Shown piece after piece: positions 1-11,266 of a DNA stretch of 64,000 nucleotides. The notes below the pieces were generated by a model. That model saw only the letters and a program-made list of their open reading frames with translations. It searched no databases and was not told the origin of the DNA. Origin of the DNA: Cornus controversa (taxonomy: Eukaryota; Streptophyta; Magnoliopsida; Cornales; Cornaceae); contig CM048845.1 in the NCBI GenBank assembly GCA_026545225.1, positions 37,093,501 to 37,157,500 of the forward strand. Reading direction: 5' to 3'. Within the stretch, counting starts at the first letter, position 1. The number at the start of each line of letters is the position of its first letter. A program made the position numbers and the translations under genes.

Positions 1-3000
1 CTCCATTATCCAAACTAACTTGGATCCTTTTAGCTTCGTTATCTACTCTTTGCGCTTCTATTACCTTTTGCACAAAGGTTGGTTGTACTATCAAACTATA
101 AAAATAAAGTTGCTCCCCTTGATCAACAACATGTAAATTATAATCTCCAATAAACTCCAACATCTTCCACTCTCGGATAGCGACATTAGCAAGTGACCCA
201 TGAGACTTCCTACTTAAGGCGTCGACTACAACATTCGCCATTCCTAGATGATAATGAAGAGCGAAGTCATATTCCTCCAAATACTCCATCCAACGACGTT
301 GTCTTTGATTCAGCTCTTTCTGACTAAACAGATGTTTCAAATTTTTATGATCTGAGAAGACTTCAAACCTCTCGCCATATAAGTAATAACGCCACATCTT
401 CAAAGCAAAATGAACAGCTGCCAATTTCAAATCATGAGTGGGATAATTTCTTTCGTACGGTTTCAATTGACGAGAACCATATGCCACTACCCTTCCTAAT
501 TGCATCAATACACACCCCAACCCTTGCCAAGATGCGTCTGTATACACCATGTACCCTACTCCACGCTCCAGAATAACTAAGACTGGAGCAGAAGTCAATC
601 TCTTCTTTAATACTACGAAGGCATGTTCACACTATTCATTCCATTCAAACTTAATCCCTTTTCGTGTTAGTTTTGTCATAGGGGATGCCAATCGAGAGAA
701 ATTCTCAATAAATCTCTGATAATATCCCGCTAATCCGAGAAAACTACGAATCTCAGAGGCATTTTTGGGTCTTCCCCAATTCAAAACTGCTTCCACTTTT
801 GATGGATCAACTGAGATCCCTTCATGGGAAACTACATGCCCTAGAAAATTCACCTCAGTTAACCAAAACTCGCATTTACTCATCTTAGCATACAATTGAT
901 GTTGCTATAGAGTCTGGAGAGCAAGACGCAAGTGTTGTTCGTGTTCCTTCTTTGACCGAGAATATATTAAAATATCATCTATGAAAACTACCACAAATTG
1001 ATCCAAATACGGTCGAAATATTTTATTCATCAGATTCATAAAAGTCGCGGGAGCATTGGTTAACCCGAAAGGCATTACTAGAAACTCGAAGTGCCCATAA
1101 CGAGTACGAAATGCTGTCTTAGGTACGTCCTTCTCCCTAACTCTCAATTGATGATAGCCCGATCGAAGATCTATCTTTGAAAAGCATGAGGAGCCTCTCA
1201 ATTGATCAAATAGATCATCAATCCTAGGTAACGGGTACTTATTCTTAATAGTGATCCGATTGAGCTGCCTATAATCGATACACATTCGGAGGGTTCCGTC
1301 TTTCTTCTTCACAAATAAAACTGGCGCACCCCATGGTGACGTGCTAGGACGTATGAATCCTTTGTCTTGTAACTCCTGAAGTTGTGTCTTTAGTTCCTTA
1401 AGCTCTGCTGGAGCCATTCGATGTGGAGCAAATGAAATCGGTGCGGTGCCAGGGTAGACCTCAATAGAGAAATCTTCCTCTCGATGTGGAGATAATCCAG
1501 GTAAATCTTCAGGAAAAACGTCCTAGAATTCATCGACCACTGGAATAGGCTTCGCGTTTGAAGTCTTGATCTCATCTGCCGCAATGTTTGCCATCCAGCT
1601 ATAGTTACCATGAGAATCAAAAAGACCCTGTGACCAGAGAGTGTCCCTTCTTCCAAAGAATTGGAATTTTACTCCCTCTGGTGTATATCCTGACACTTTC
1701 TTCCTAAAATAATTTATGGTAATACGATATGATGAAAGCCAATCCATACCTAGGATTATATCATATTCCAATAACTCCATCATAACTAAATCAAACACTA
1801 ACTTGTGTCCAGCAATCTCTATAACACAAGCTTTGCATACTCTATCGACCATTACGTTACCTCCTAAAGGAGACTCTACAGATAACACTATTTTGAGGGG
1901 TACCGTCTCTAAACCCAGGATAAAAGCAAACTTCAAAGATATAATGGAGTGCGAAGCTCCCGAGTCAAATAAAATTCTAGCCCATGAATTAAAGACTAGG
2001 AAAGTACCTTCCACAACTTTATGATCTGCCTGATTCATTGGCTGAGTAAGAGCGTAAACACGACCCTGATTCTTTGGTCCCTATCGCCCCCCAACTTCTT
2101 GTTGTCGTGGTCCTCCTGGTATTGTTAATCTTCCTTGAGTTGGCTGTTGAGGACAAAATAGTGGGTACGCTTCCTGAGTTGGCTGCGGTGGATGAAATCC
2201 TGGGTACATTCCTTGAGGTTGTTGTTCTTGTGGATGAGGTTGTTGATACGGTTGTGGAGGCCTAACTTGATAAGGAACCAAAGCTTGAGTTGGTGCTTGT
2301 TGAATTGGTCTAGGTTGCATCAGCAGTTGCGGGCAATTTCTCTTTATGTGTCCTGGTTGTTTGTAGTGAAAACATGCGCGACTGCCTTGCCCACCATCAT
2401 AGGATTGAGTATTTCCACCGTAGAGGTATCGTTGAAGTGCACTATTGAATTGAGGTCCGGTATTTTGATGCTTGTTTCCGCCTTGATCTTGTGGCATTCG
2501 CCTCCTGGTCAGATTGATAGATTCTCGAATCTTTTTGGCGTCCTGCCACTCTTCCTCAGCTATTAAAGCTCTATCCACCACGTCAGCATAGCTTCGCAAT
2601 TTCAACACCGAGATTTTATTTCTAATGGCCAACCTGAGGCCTTGCTTGAATCGCTTGGCTTTGGAAGCCTCATCTGCTACGAGATGTGGAGCGAAACGTG
2701 ATAATTCCTCAAATTTTGCTTTGTACTGCGCCACAGTTTTCTCCTTTTGTATGAGTTCCATAAATTCTCTAATCTTTGCATCTCGTGCCACTTCTGGAAA
2801 ATACTTCTCGAGAAAAATTTCTTCGAAGGTGTTCCATGCCATGATTTCATTTCCATGAGCCCTTTTTATCGATCATCTCCCACCATCTATCTGCCTGACC
2901 CTCCAACTGATGACTAGTAATGGAAACTCTTAAATCCTGTGGTATATCCAGAGCATTTAAACGTTTTTTAATTTGTCTAAGCCATTCTTCAGTCGCCATT

Positions 3001-3200
3001 GGATCAGGTTCCCCCTTAAATACTGGTGGTTTCATCTTTCGAAATTCTTGTTGAGCTATCATAGTCCTATTTTTACCATTCCCATTTTAAGGATCTTGCG
3101 GAGTTGCATGAGCGATTTGTTGCATTGCTTCAACCATATTTCATAACGTATCGTTCATATCACTAGTAACTTGAGGTGTAGAGCCTGAAGCACCTTCCAT
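1..3200 (-). pseudogene. Broken gag-pol of the minus-strand gypsy element
   Basis: A gag start is plausible at 3200 (MEGASG). Gag shows the capsid-like stretch with EEWLRQIKKRL and GQADRWWEM, then a frameshift near 2845-2870, then a zinc knuckle in which the second cysteine is tyrosine (CFHYKQPGHIKRNC, about 2340-2385). Protease (1523-2038) keeps DSGASH. RT (905-1417, continuing to about 632) keeps the catalytic FIDD motif. RNase H (631 to 1) keeps YTDAS. In-frame stops are TGA at 3141-3143, TAA at 3087-3089, and TAG at 2081-2083, 1523-1525, 905-907 and 632-634. Apart from the single frameshift the reading frame is unbroken, so decay is mainly by point mutation. Family membership is certain; no function remains. 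Confidence 0.92.
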
Positions 3201-3411
3201 CGTGTCCTAATAATGAAAAGGTTATTTTATGTTTTTTTTTAAAATAAACAAACTACCAAACAACATATTAGCATGGAAAAAAAAAATTTTAATTGCGCTC
3301 ACATAAAAGATATCTCATAACATTTTATTGAAATTTTGTAGTCAAGACATAAGCATTAATCATAGCATAACTAATTTCTTAACTACTTATTAAGGTAACC
3401 TAGCCTCATTT

Positions 3412-3726
3412 CTAGTGCATCCCAGGACTATATTCTTCTGACGGATCTTCCACCTCATTGTCGGAGCTGATGACAATGATATTGTCATCCTCTCCTTCAG
3501 TGCTACTTCCTTCTTCCATAGCTAACAGCACCAGGTTCCTTAATTCTTGAATTTCATGGAACAACACCCTAAACCCCACGTCAACTTTGTGGTGGAGCTC
3601 CTCTACCATTCTTTCCAGTAGGAAATGAGATGGGTTTGAACCATAACCAACTCGAGAATTTTCTTGCATGGGTCTAACTCTAGGTTGTTCCTTTTGCACC
3701 TGTTTGCCTTTACCGTGTGATGCCAT
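3412..3726 (-). CDS. Small acidic-tailed ORF between primer site and gag (104 aa)
   Basis: This is an intact 104-aa ORF lying between the primer-binding site and gag of the minus-strand gypsy element. I chose the ATG at 3726 (MASHGKGK); the frame is open further upstream, but only into low-complexity sequence. The N-terminus is basic (residues 1-20), the middle (about 35-70) is rich in Leu, Glu and Val and could form a helix or coiled coil, and the tail (residues 71-100) is strongly acidic. Residues 83-91 read IIVISSDNE, which fits the SUMO-interacting-motif pattern of a hydrophobic core followed by Ser and acidic residues. I do not recognise a named family. It is intact while gag and pol next to it are broken, but it may simply be short enough to have escaped mutation. 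Confidence 0.45.
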   Translation of the reverse strand: MASHGKGKQVQKEQPRVRPMQENSRVGYGSNPSHFLLERMVEELHHKVDVGFRVLFHEIQELRNLVLLAMEEGSSTEGEDDNIIVISSDNEVEDPSEEYSPGMH

Positions 3727-3796
3727 TACTAGTCTGTCAAATACCAAAAATGTCAGTTTTTTTTTTTTAATATTGTTGTCCAAGGACCTAAACTGT

Positions 3797-3808
3797 GCTC
3801 TGATACCA
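3797..3808 (-). other. Primer-binding site, initiator tRNA-Met type
   Basis: On the minus strand this reads TGGTATCAGAGC, which complements the 3' end of plant initiator tRNA-Met, the usual primer of many plant gypsy and copia elements. It lies three bases inside the LTR terminus at 3812. It fixes the orientation of the element and the LTR boundary. Confidence 0.9.
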
Positions 3809-3811
3809 CTC

Positions 3812-4340
3812 TATCAAGCCCCGATATTTGGGACATGATTTTAAAAAAATAAATAAATAAATACAATAAATACACAACCTTTAAGTATCCGAAAAAAAAA
3901 ACTTCATAACTTAAAAAAAAAAATATTACAATAATCCACTTATTATTTTTCTAATTAAGTAAACATCACAAATAGAATGTCTTTGTCTTAAAACATAAAA
4001 CTGAAGTCTTTCAAAACATTATTGACATTCATCAACATTTTCTTAAACTCTTTATATCCAGAAAACATCCTTAAGTGAGTTCAGGGAAATCTTCGTTACT
4101 GCTGTTTTCGGCTAAACCTGAAAAATATTGGGAATGAGCACCACCGCCCAGTAGGAAAATAACTCTAAATCCATATATACAATAATTTCCCTCATATAAT
4201 AAAAGGTATCCGTTTTGCCCGTTGAGAAGTCAAAAGGTCATATACTTATTAAAATCATTTATTACCTCCATTACCCCACTTTCCATAATTATTGCTAGGT
4301 TATTCATTTCTCCCCTACGTTTGGTAAATATATATAAACA
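3812..4340 (-). repeat. Partial 5' LTR of the minus-strand gypsy element
   Basis: The LTR terminus at 3812 (TGATA on the minus strand, a likely decayed TGACA) directly follows the primer-binding site. Only about 0.5 kb of the 3' side of the LTR remains; its TGTAA-type start is missing. The sequence ends at AT-rich DNA next to the (TA)n tract at 4350-4390. Right limit approximate. Confidence 0.65.
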
Positions 4341-4347
4341 CACACAT

Positions 4348-4348
4348 G

Positions 4349-4390
<42 letters not shown>
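4348..4390. repeat. (TA)n microsatellite at an element junction
   Basis: An alternating TA run sits exactly between the truncated LTR of the minus-strand gypsy element and the first recognisable codons of the plus-strand gypsy RT (4421). It is a plausible breakpoint for the deletion or recombination that removed the 5' half of the second element. Confidence 0.85.
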
Positions 4391-4391
<1 letters not shown>

Positions 4392-4420
4392 CTAAAATAA
4401 ACCAAAAATACAGATCATCA

Positions 4421-7229
4421 CAATATCGGATGGCACCAACTGATTTGGTGGAATTGAAACATCAATTAAATGATTTAAAAGCTAAAGGCTTCATTAGACC
4501 AAGTGCGTCACCTTGGGGAGCACCAATGTTGTTTGCAAAGAAGAAAGATGGTTCTTTGAGATTGTGCATCGACTATCAAAAGTTGAATCATGTGACAATT
4601 AAGAACAAGTATCTATTTCCAAGGATAGACGACTTATTTGATCAATTGAAGGGAGCTCGCTACTTCTCAAAAATTGATTTAAAGTTGGGTTATTACCAAT
4701 TGAGGGTGAAGGATGAGGATATCCATAAAATGGCTTTCCATACACGGTATAAACATTATAAATTCCTTGTAATGCCATTTGGTTTGACTAATACACCGGT
4801 GGCATTTATGGATTTGATGAACCGTGCATTCTATGAGTACCTTGATACTTTTGTGGTAGTATTTGTAGATGATATACTCGTGTACTCATCTTTGGAGGAG
4901 GAGCATGAGTTACACTTGAGGACTATTTTGCAAATCCTTAGAGAGCACCGATTGTACGCCAAGTATGAAAAGTGCGAGTTTTGGCTCCAAGAGGTGAAAT
5001 TTCTTGGGTACGTTGTTTCTAGAGGTGGAGTTTCAGTTGATCCATCTAAAGTTGAGGATGTGATGAGTTGGGAGAGTCTGAAAAGTGTTTTCAAGATTCA
5101 GAGTTTTCTTGGGTTAGCAAGCTACTATAGAAGGTTTGTGAAAGACTTCTTTAGTATTGCAGCACCTATTACACAACTCACTCGTAATGGTGTGAATTTT
5201 GTGTGGAATGAAGCATGTGAGTTAGCCTTCCATGAATTGAAGAAGTGGCTGACTGCAGCTCCTATTTTGGTGATACCTAAGCGTGGCTTGGGATATGTGA
5301 TTTATTGTGATGCTTCGAGGAGCGGACTAGGTTGTGTGTTGATACAATGTGATAGAGTAGTTGCTTATGGGTCTAGACAGTTAAAGACTCACGAATATAA
5401 CTATCCTACACATGATCTAAAGTTAGCAGCGGTGATCTTCGCCTTGAAAGGGTGGAGGCTACTTGTATAGTGAGACATTTGAGGTGTATTTAGATCACAA
5501 GAGTCTCAAGTACCTTTTCTCCCAAAAGGACTTGAACATGAGACATAGGCGATGGGTTGAGTACATAGAAGATTATAATTTTGATTTATAATACCATCCG
5601 AGGTAAGAAAATGTAGTGGTAGATGCATTGAGCAGAAAGCCTCACATGACTGTAGCTAGCATAGCTATACGGGAATGAAAAATGATGAAAGATTTATCAG
5701 AGCTGGGATTGTACTTCAATGATGATAGTGAGCCAGCTACATTGTTTAGCTTGGTAGCTCAACATATGCTTGTGAGTAAGGTGATTGAGGCACAGAAATG
5801 GAATAGTGAGTTGGAGTCTATTCACTCACGGATTGCTAGTGGTACCATTGTGGAGGGTTGGACCTTGCATTCCGATGGAGGTCTACGATTCAAAGGATTG
5901 ATGGTAGTTCCTTTTGATTATCGTGATGATGTATTACGAGAATTCCATCATTCTCGTTTTGTAATTCATCTTGATGGAACCAAAATGTATCACAATGTGA
6001 GACACCAATATTAGTGGTGAGGTATAAAGAAGGATGTGACACAGTTTGTGGCAAGATGCCTCACTTGTCAATAGGTAAAGGCGGAACATCAAAAGTCAGT
6101 TGGGTTATTGCGACCATTACTAATGGCAGAGTGGAAACGAGAACATGTTACCACGGATTTTGTGATGAGTCTTTCTAGATCAAATAAGGGCAATGATACA
6201 ATTTGGGTTGTCGTGGATAGTTGACCAACACAGCTCACTTCTTGCCTATGAAGTTGACAGATGATGTAAGGAGGCTCAATAAGTAATATGTGGAGCAGAT
6301 TATGAGATTACATGGGGTTCCAATATCTATTGTATCGGATAGGGATCCACGATTCACCTCGAGATTCTGGCAGAAATTCTAGATAGTGTTGGATACAAAG
6401 TTGCATTTTAGTACAACATTCCATCCTCAAACTGACAAACAATCCGAGCGTACTATACAGATATTGGAGGATATGCTTCATGCTTATATTATTGATTTTG
6501 CCAGTGGTTGGGAGGACCATCTGCTACTTGTGGAGTTTGCGTATAACAACAGTTATCAGGCCAATATTGAGATGGCACCATTTGAGGCATTGTACGACAG
6601 ACCTTTTAGATCTCCAGTTTGTTGGACTGAGGTGGGTGAGACCGCAGCCTTAGGGCCAAATATTATACATGAGACTACAGAAAAGATTAAGTTGATTAGG
6701 CAATGATTGTTAACAGCTCAGAGTCGACAAAAGAACTACGCTGATCGGAGGAAGAGACTATTATCCTTTTAGGTGGGAAACCATGTGTTTCTTAAGGTTT
6801 TTCCACAAAAAAGATTGATGTGCTTTGGGCGGAGTGGCAAGTTGTCACCTAGATATATTGGACCATTTGAGATCCTTGAGTGTGTTGGTGAGGTGGCTCA
6901 CAAATTGGCTTTGCCACCACAGTTAGAAAAGGTTCACAACGTATTTCATGTTTCGATGTTAAGGAAATATGAACCTGATCTAACTTGTGTTTTGAGTTAG
7001 GTAGACGTTGAGACTGATGATGATGTCACATATGAGGAGAGACTGGTTTAGATTCTTGATACTACAGAGCAAGTTCTGAGGGGTAAGACCATTCATTTGG
7101 TCAAGGTTTTGTAGCATCATCACAATGTTAAGGAGGCTACCTGGGAGTGAGAGCTGGAGGTTCATTTTAAGTATCTAAACTTGTTTCCTTCAGGTATGAC
7201 CTAATTTCGAGGACGAAATCCTTTTAAGT
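4421..7229 (+). pseudogene. Broken gypsy pol: RT, RNase H, integrase
   Basis: RT (about 4430-5060) includes the catalytic FVDD. RNase H starts near 5295 ([10 protein letters not shown]) and is interrupted by a frameshift near 5465. Integrase shows the His-His-Cys-Cys zinc region (about 5945-6070), the catalytic core with [10 protein letters not shown] (about 6325-6355) and TTFHPQTDKQSERT (about 6415-6455), and a C-terminal region ending in a chromodomain-like tail (about 6840-7200, PRYIGPFEIL and VHNVFHVSMLRKY). In-frame stops occur near 6014, 6020, 6073 and 7110-7150 and there are several frameshifts. Stops such as TAG after CAA and TGA in place of an expected Arg fit C-to-T decay of methylated cytosines. 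No function remains. Confidence 0.9.
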
Positions 7230-7238
7230 TGGGTAGGT

Positions 7239-9670
7239 TGTAAGAACCGTGACCATTTTTTGTTGGTTTTCTTTTTTTTATTTCATTTAAATGCATATAA
7301 AAGATTTAAATGATTATAAATATGTTTTAAATATAAAATACATGTTTAGAGAACTTATTTAAGGTTTGAGAAATTTTTCGGAGCGTTTGGCAAAACTTGA
7401 CTTTTTCGGGTCCAATTGACCGGGGCGCAGGCCCCGTGGGCCCAAAAATTCAAAAGGGTCAGAATGACTCCAAATTTGAAGGGTAATTTAACTAAAATAT
7501 TTGACGTGCTAAGGAATCAATTTCGTGTCAATTAGAGTTACAGAAATTAAAAACGAAGTCCAGGAAGATTTAGTGAAAAGGTTGTGGCATTTTTGTAAAT
7601 AAGTAGAGGTTAAAAATCTATAAATAGGAGGAAAATGCCCATCCCTCATTTCTTATTCTCAATCAGCCGAATGGGACATTGTATAAATATCTATATATAG
7701 CTACATCTTCTTCTTCACTTCTCCATTGAATTAGAAGACCTTGGGGTGAGAATTGAGATACATCGAAGAAGAGAGAAACGGTCTACACACTAAGGGCTCG
7801 AGATTGATCTATTTAGAATCAATTTCATAGAAAGTTGATTTTTGGGTGAAAGTAAGGAATAGCTTGAAACTATAGCTATTGAGGTTGGGGGTGTGTGTTG
7901 TGTCTTTTATTTCAAGTTAAATTTTATGTTTTAAGCATAAAATTGATGTTTTCATGTTATACATTATTATATAAGATTTTTGGGTGAAATTATTGAATTA
8001 AATTGATATATGTATGTTTCTTGAATTAGAAATGATTGATATGTGACTTGGAATACATGAATTGTTAATGTATGATCTTTGTGAATATTATTGCATATGT
8101 GGGACTTTTGGGAAATTGTTGAAAACCTAATTTTGGGAATTATATGTCAACATGTGTCATTATGAATTCTTGCATTACGTACTAGAATAAATGTAGGACA
8201 TGAATTGGGTGCAATGCAGTGAGACGTGCAAATGTATGTGCAAAACGTGACATATTTGTGTGAGTGTGGGGTGGTGTTTCAGAAGTGGCTCATGAGAAAG
8301 TAGAAGGGGAACATATCATCTGGAGTTGAAAGACCTCAAACTTGCACAAGATGAATGGTAACAGGATGGATTAGTAGCCCGAAACAACCAAGAACTTGAG
8401 ATATGGGACTTCAGTATATATCTTGATTGTGTGTGTGAGTGTGAGTACAATTTCGAGAGCAATGTGATTTTTGTGTTGAGTCTTATGTGAAATAATGTGA
8501 CTTATGTGAATTGAGTGGAATTGTGTACAAATTCAGTTATGTCATATATTATAGATATGATGGATTATGCAATAAAGCATGTTGTGATTATTATGGTTGT
8601 CAAATGTATTTAATAAGTACGCCATGGGAATAAAAGTTATAGCTTTAACTAGAATGCTAGGAAGCATGACACGTAGCTAGGCTATGCATGTTGAATTGCC
8701 TTTATGTGAAATATGAAATGTGAACTTGAACGAATTGTATAACATATTACTTTGAGCCATTGAACTTGCTCATCCCCTTACATTAACATTTTTAGGATGT
8801 GGCAAGGAGGTAGTTGATGGTGAGCAACCATGAGTTGTACTCGAGTGATTGGATTTCCTATTTTGAATTATTTTATTGTTATATATGTCTGGATTGTGGA
8901 CAATGTGCACGTGTTGGGCATGTATAAAACCGTTTATGTTTCAAGAACAAGTTATATTTGTGTTTGACGATTTCATACTCTTTAGGTATGTTTTGAATAT
9001 AGTAAATTCTTGATGTTTCACATGATGAGTTGTATTTTCATTAATGTCCAAATTATGCATGTTTATTAATGTCCAAATTATGAGAGTGGTTGGGTTGTGA
9101 AAGTATGATTTGAACCTAGCGTTATGCATGTGAGAAATCCCTATTTCCATGATTATTTATGTGTAGAATGATCCCTTTGAATTGTGAACATTGTGGAGGA
9201 TGAATTGTGGTTTGAAAACAGTGAGAAATAGGGTTTGGAGAGTTTCAACCAGATGAAACATCCTTCTACTGACCGAAATGGTGAGATACCAAATGTTTGC
9301 ATCTACAGGTTCTGCAGGTACCACTTTCGGTCGGCCAAAACATCTCTTTAGCCGACCGAAAAAATTCCTTTAGCTGACCAAAGCTAAGGGGTAGCCAGCA
9401 GATGAAATGCCCAGGTTTCAACCAACTGGTGGGATACCCATCAACCGACTGAAACCTAAATCTGGGTAAATTTATACACTGTTGAACATTTGAGAATTGT
9501 GTATATGTGATAATGTGTATATGATGAGTTTTTTTGCAACGTTGATGTGAGAGGATTACGCGACAAGTAATGGTATCAAAGTATAATATCAAAAGGATGA
9601 TTGTGATGAGGAGTGTGAGTTTTTACTTAATCACCCTCGATCTCCGCTTATCAAAAATCGGGGCGTAATA
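7239..9670 (+). repeat. 3' LTR (2.43 kb), long-LTR gypsy family
   Basis: It starts TGTAAGAACCGTGACC just after the polypurine-like AAGTTGGGTAGG and ends ATCGGGGCGTAATA. Both ends match the other copies of this family in the window. A TATA box (TATAAATAG, 7619-7627) marks the likely LTR promoter. Between about 9280 and 9460 it carries a cluster of CGGTCGGC / GCCGACCG-type short inverted repeats, in the same relative place (about 0.2-0.4 kb before the 3' end) where other copies carry other palindromes. The last bases are not the canonical CA. Confidence 0.82.
7619..7627 (+). promoter_or_regulatory. LTR TATA box
   Basis: TATAAATAG lies about 380 bp into the LTR, with a pyrimidine-rich leader downstream, as expected for the U3/R promoter of a plant LTR retrotransposon. 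Position-based inference only. Confidence 0.5.
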
Positions 9671-9994
9671 AGATATCCCTATATGGACGAGACCGGCTCT
9701 GTCCATATCTATGCATTGTGATTGCCAGTCTATAATAGCCAAATCAAAGAATAAAATTAATATTGGAAAAAACAAGTATATACGCCTAAGACATAATATT
9801 GTGAGGCAACTGCTTGAGTTTGGGGAGATATCCTTAGATTTTGTGAGGTCAAAGATGAATTTGGCCGATCCTCTAACAAAACCACTAGACAAAAAGCTAG
9901 TGAGTGATACATCGAGGGGGATGGGACTTATGCCTATAACAAAGGTCAACAGTGATGGTAACCCAACCTATGTGAATGGAGATCCCAGGAAGTA
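9671..9994 (+). pseudogene. Copia RNase H C-terminal fragment
   Basis: The frame from about 9672 reads DIPIWTRPALSISMHCDCQS, then RLRHNIVRQLLEFGEISLDF and LADPLTKPLDKKLVSDTSRG, ending at the stop near 9992. These are the C-terminal RNase H blocks of plant Ty1/copia polyproteins, including the Asp of HCD and the ADPLTK signature. The frame is open over this fragment. The upstream two thirds of pol are absent, so it is a relic. Confidence 0.9.
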
Positions 9995-10510
9995 GGTTCA
10001 TGTGGGTAAAAATAAGTTACTAGTTGATCAGGCAGAGTGCACTATCATGTTTATCTTTTGAGAATCCCTCCCTACGGTGTAGATAGTGTAAAACTGTAAC
10101 ATAAGAGGTTGAATCTATATTCTTAATGAATTTTATATCCCTTATGGGTGGTGTGTTTAGTTCCAGTACACACTTGATCGATTCACCTATATGAGTGTGG
10201 AGGTGGGGCCGCCTCCTATGAGAGTTTGGGCAGACTCTCTAGAGCGCTCATGAAAATCCAGGTAGGGCACAAGGCCTATTCGTGCCAACCCGTTCTGAAT
10301 AGGTTCGATATAGAGATAACAATATGGGTGGTTAGTTATTTGATTTACAATAAGAAATCTTAGTTCATAGAAACATAGTTTCACTAATTTTTCTGTAAAT
10401 CAAAATTTACTTCCTTTAGGGTTGGTTCATAGTCCAAAAGACACCAGTTCCGATACATTAGGTTCTCCTAGTCCTCTGGTTACATCTGGTTACTTCTGTA
10501 TTTTGAAATA

Positions 10511-10520
10511 TGTGGGAGAT
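10511..10520 (+). other. Polypurine tract of copia element
   Basis: TGTGGGAGAT immediately precedes the LTR start TGTTGTATAA; this purine run next to the LTR is the usual plus-strand primer of copia elements. Confidence 0.7.
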
Positions 10521-11266
10521 TGTTGTATAAATACGATATTTCAAAATATATAACTATATTAGGAATATTTAATTTTTACTCATAAATACCAAGTCAGATG
10601 CCCACGTTCTAAACTATCTACATGTTGAGTCTAGATATCATGCAACATTGACTGTGCATCGTGGTATCTGTATGTTGAGTCCAGATATCGTGCAACATTG
10701 ATTGTGCATTGTGATATCGACATGTTGATTCCAGATATTGTGTAACGTTGATCGTTGATCGTGCATTCAGTTCCCAAACTTGTGCGTATAGCTGTTGTAT
10801 GTTTTGACTATAAATATAGTTGAGTTCTGTGAAGTTGAAACATATAATTCCTCCAAACTTTCACTCTTCAGACTTCATTCTCCCAGTTCTATTAAATTCT
10901 TTTCACTCAGTTTGGTTCAGTTCGAGTTATTCAAGTTCTGCCATATACTATATGCCAAATTGGTACTGTGAACATTCTATTATCACCAAAGGACTATATT
11001 GAAGCTATTCGATTTCCTCTGCACTACGAGTGTACGTTTGTTGAGGATTGAATTGTTGTATCTTGGAGAGTAGGACGCTATAACCTACTACACCGAGACA
11101 TCGTCTCAGAGGGGCAAATCTACTCTTAAAGGCAGTGTGTTCACACACCTCAGCTAAGTGGTTCTAATTGTTTATTATTCTTTTATGTTCATAATTGTTT
11201 CCTACGTAAAGAAGTAGCTCTGTCTTCTTATAGTTGCTTAAAAGTTTTACAATAGGGAGCACAACA
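10521..11266 (+). repeat. Copia 3' LTR (746 bp)
   Basis: It has matching inverted termini, TGTTGT at the start and ACAACA at the end, directly after a polypurine tract. A TATA box (TATAAATAT) lies at 10809-10817. The U3 contains three imperfect copies of a unit of about 54 bp. Confidence 0.85.
10618..10770 (+). repeat. Three imperfect tandem ~54-bp repeats in copia U3
   Basis: The phrases ATGTTGAGTC, AGATATC(A/G)TGCAACATTGA and TGTGCATYGTG recur three times just upstream of the LTR TATA box. Repeats at this place in copia LTRs commonly act as enhancer-like elements; that role is inferred. Confidence 0.7.

Larger units (their letters stand above)
1..4340 (-). mobile_element. Ty3/gypsy LTR retrotransposon, minus strand, decayed and cut by the window edge
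   Basis: Reading the minus strand from right to left, the order is partial LTR (from about 4340 to 3812), primer-binding site, a small ORF, gag, protease, reverse transcriptase and RNase H. Integrase and the other LTR lie beyond base 1. The order protease-RT-RNase H and the RT motifs are those of plant Ty3/gypsy elements. The LTR end (GGGGCTTGATA) and the iMet-type primer site resemble the long-LTR family seen again at 7239, 39083, 51881 and 62122. Stops and a frameshift in every protein domain make it non-functional. The right limit is approximate: similarity fades into an AT-repeat tract that joins it to the next element. Confidence 0.9.
4421..9670 (+). mobile_element. 5'-truncated Ty3/gypsy retrotransposon, plus strand, with its 3' LTR
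   Basis: The element begins abruptly in the RT N-terminus ([13 protein letters not shown]) and has no gag, protease, primer site or 5' LTR. Pol runs to about 7229 and is followed by the 3' LTR 7239-9670. The five bases after the LTR (agata) belong to the copia remnant that follows, so the element probably inserted into that copia copy; the matching left target duplication is lost. The RT resembles that of the minus-strand neighbour but differs at many residues, so the two are separate insertions. Confidence 0.88.
9671..11266 (+). mobile_element. Ty1/copia retrotransposon, 3' remnant with LTR
   Basis: About 0.85 kb of the copia 3' internal region followed by an LTR at 10521-11266. Everything upstream of the RNase H C-terminus has been lost or displaced by the gypsy LTR that ends at 9670. 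Confidence 0.9.

Noticed and set aside
10618..10770. CRISPR-like spaced repeats
   Set aside because: Three degenerate tandem units inside a plant copia LTR; no uniform repeat or spacer pattern.
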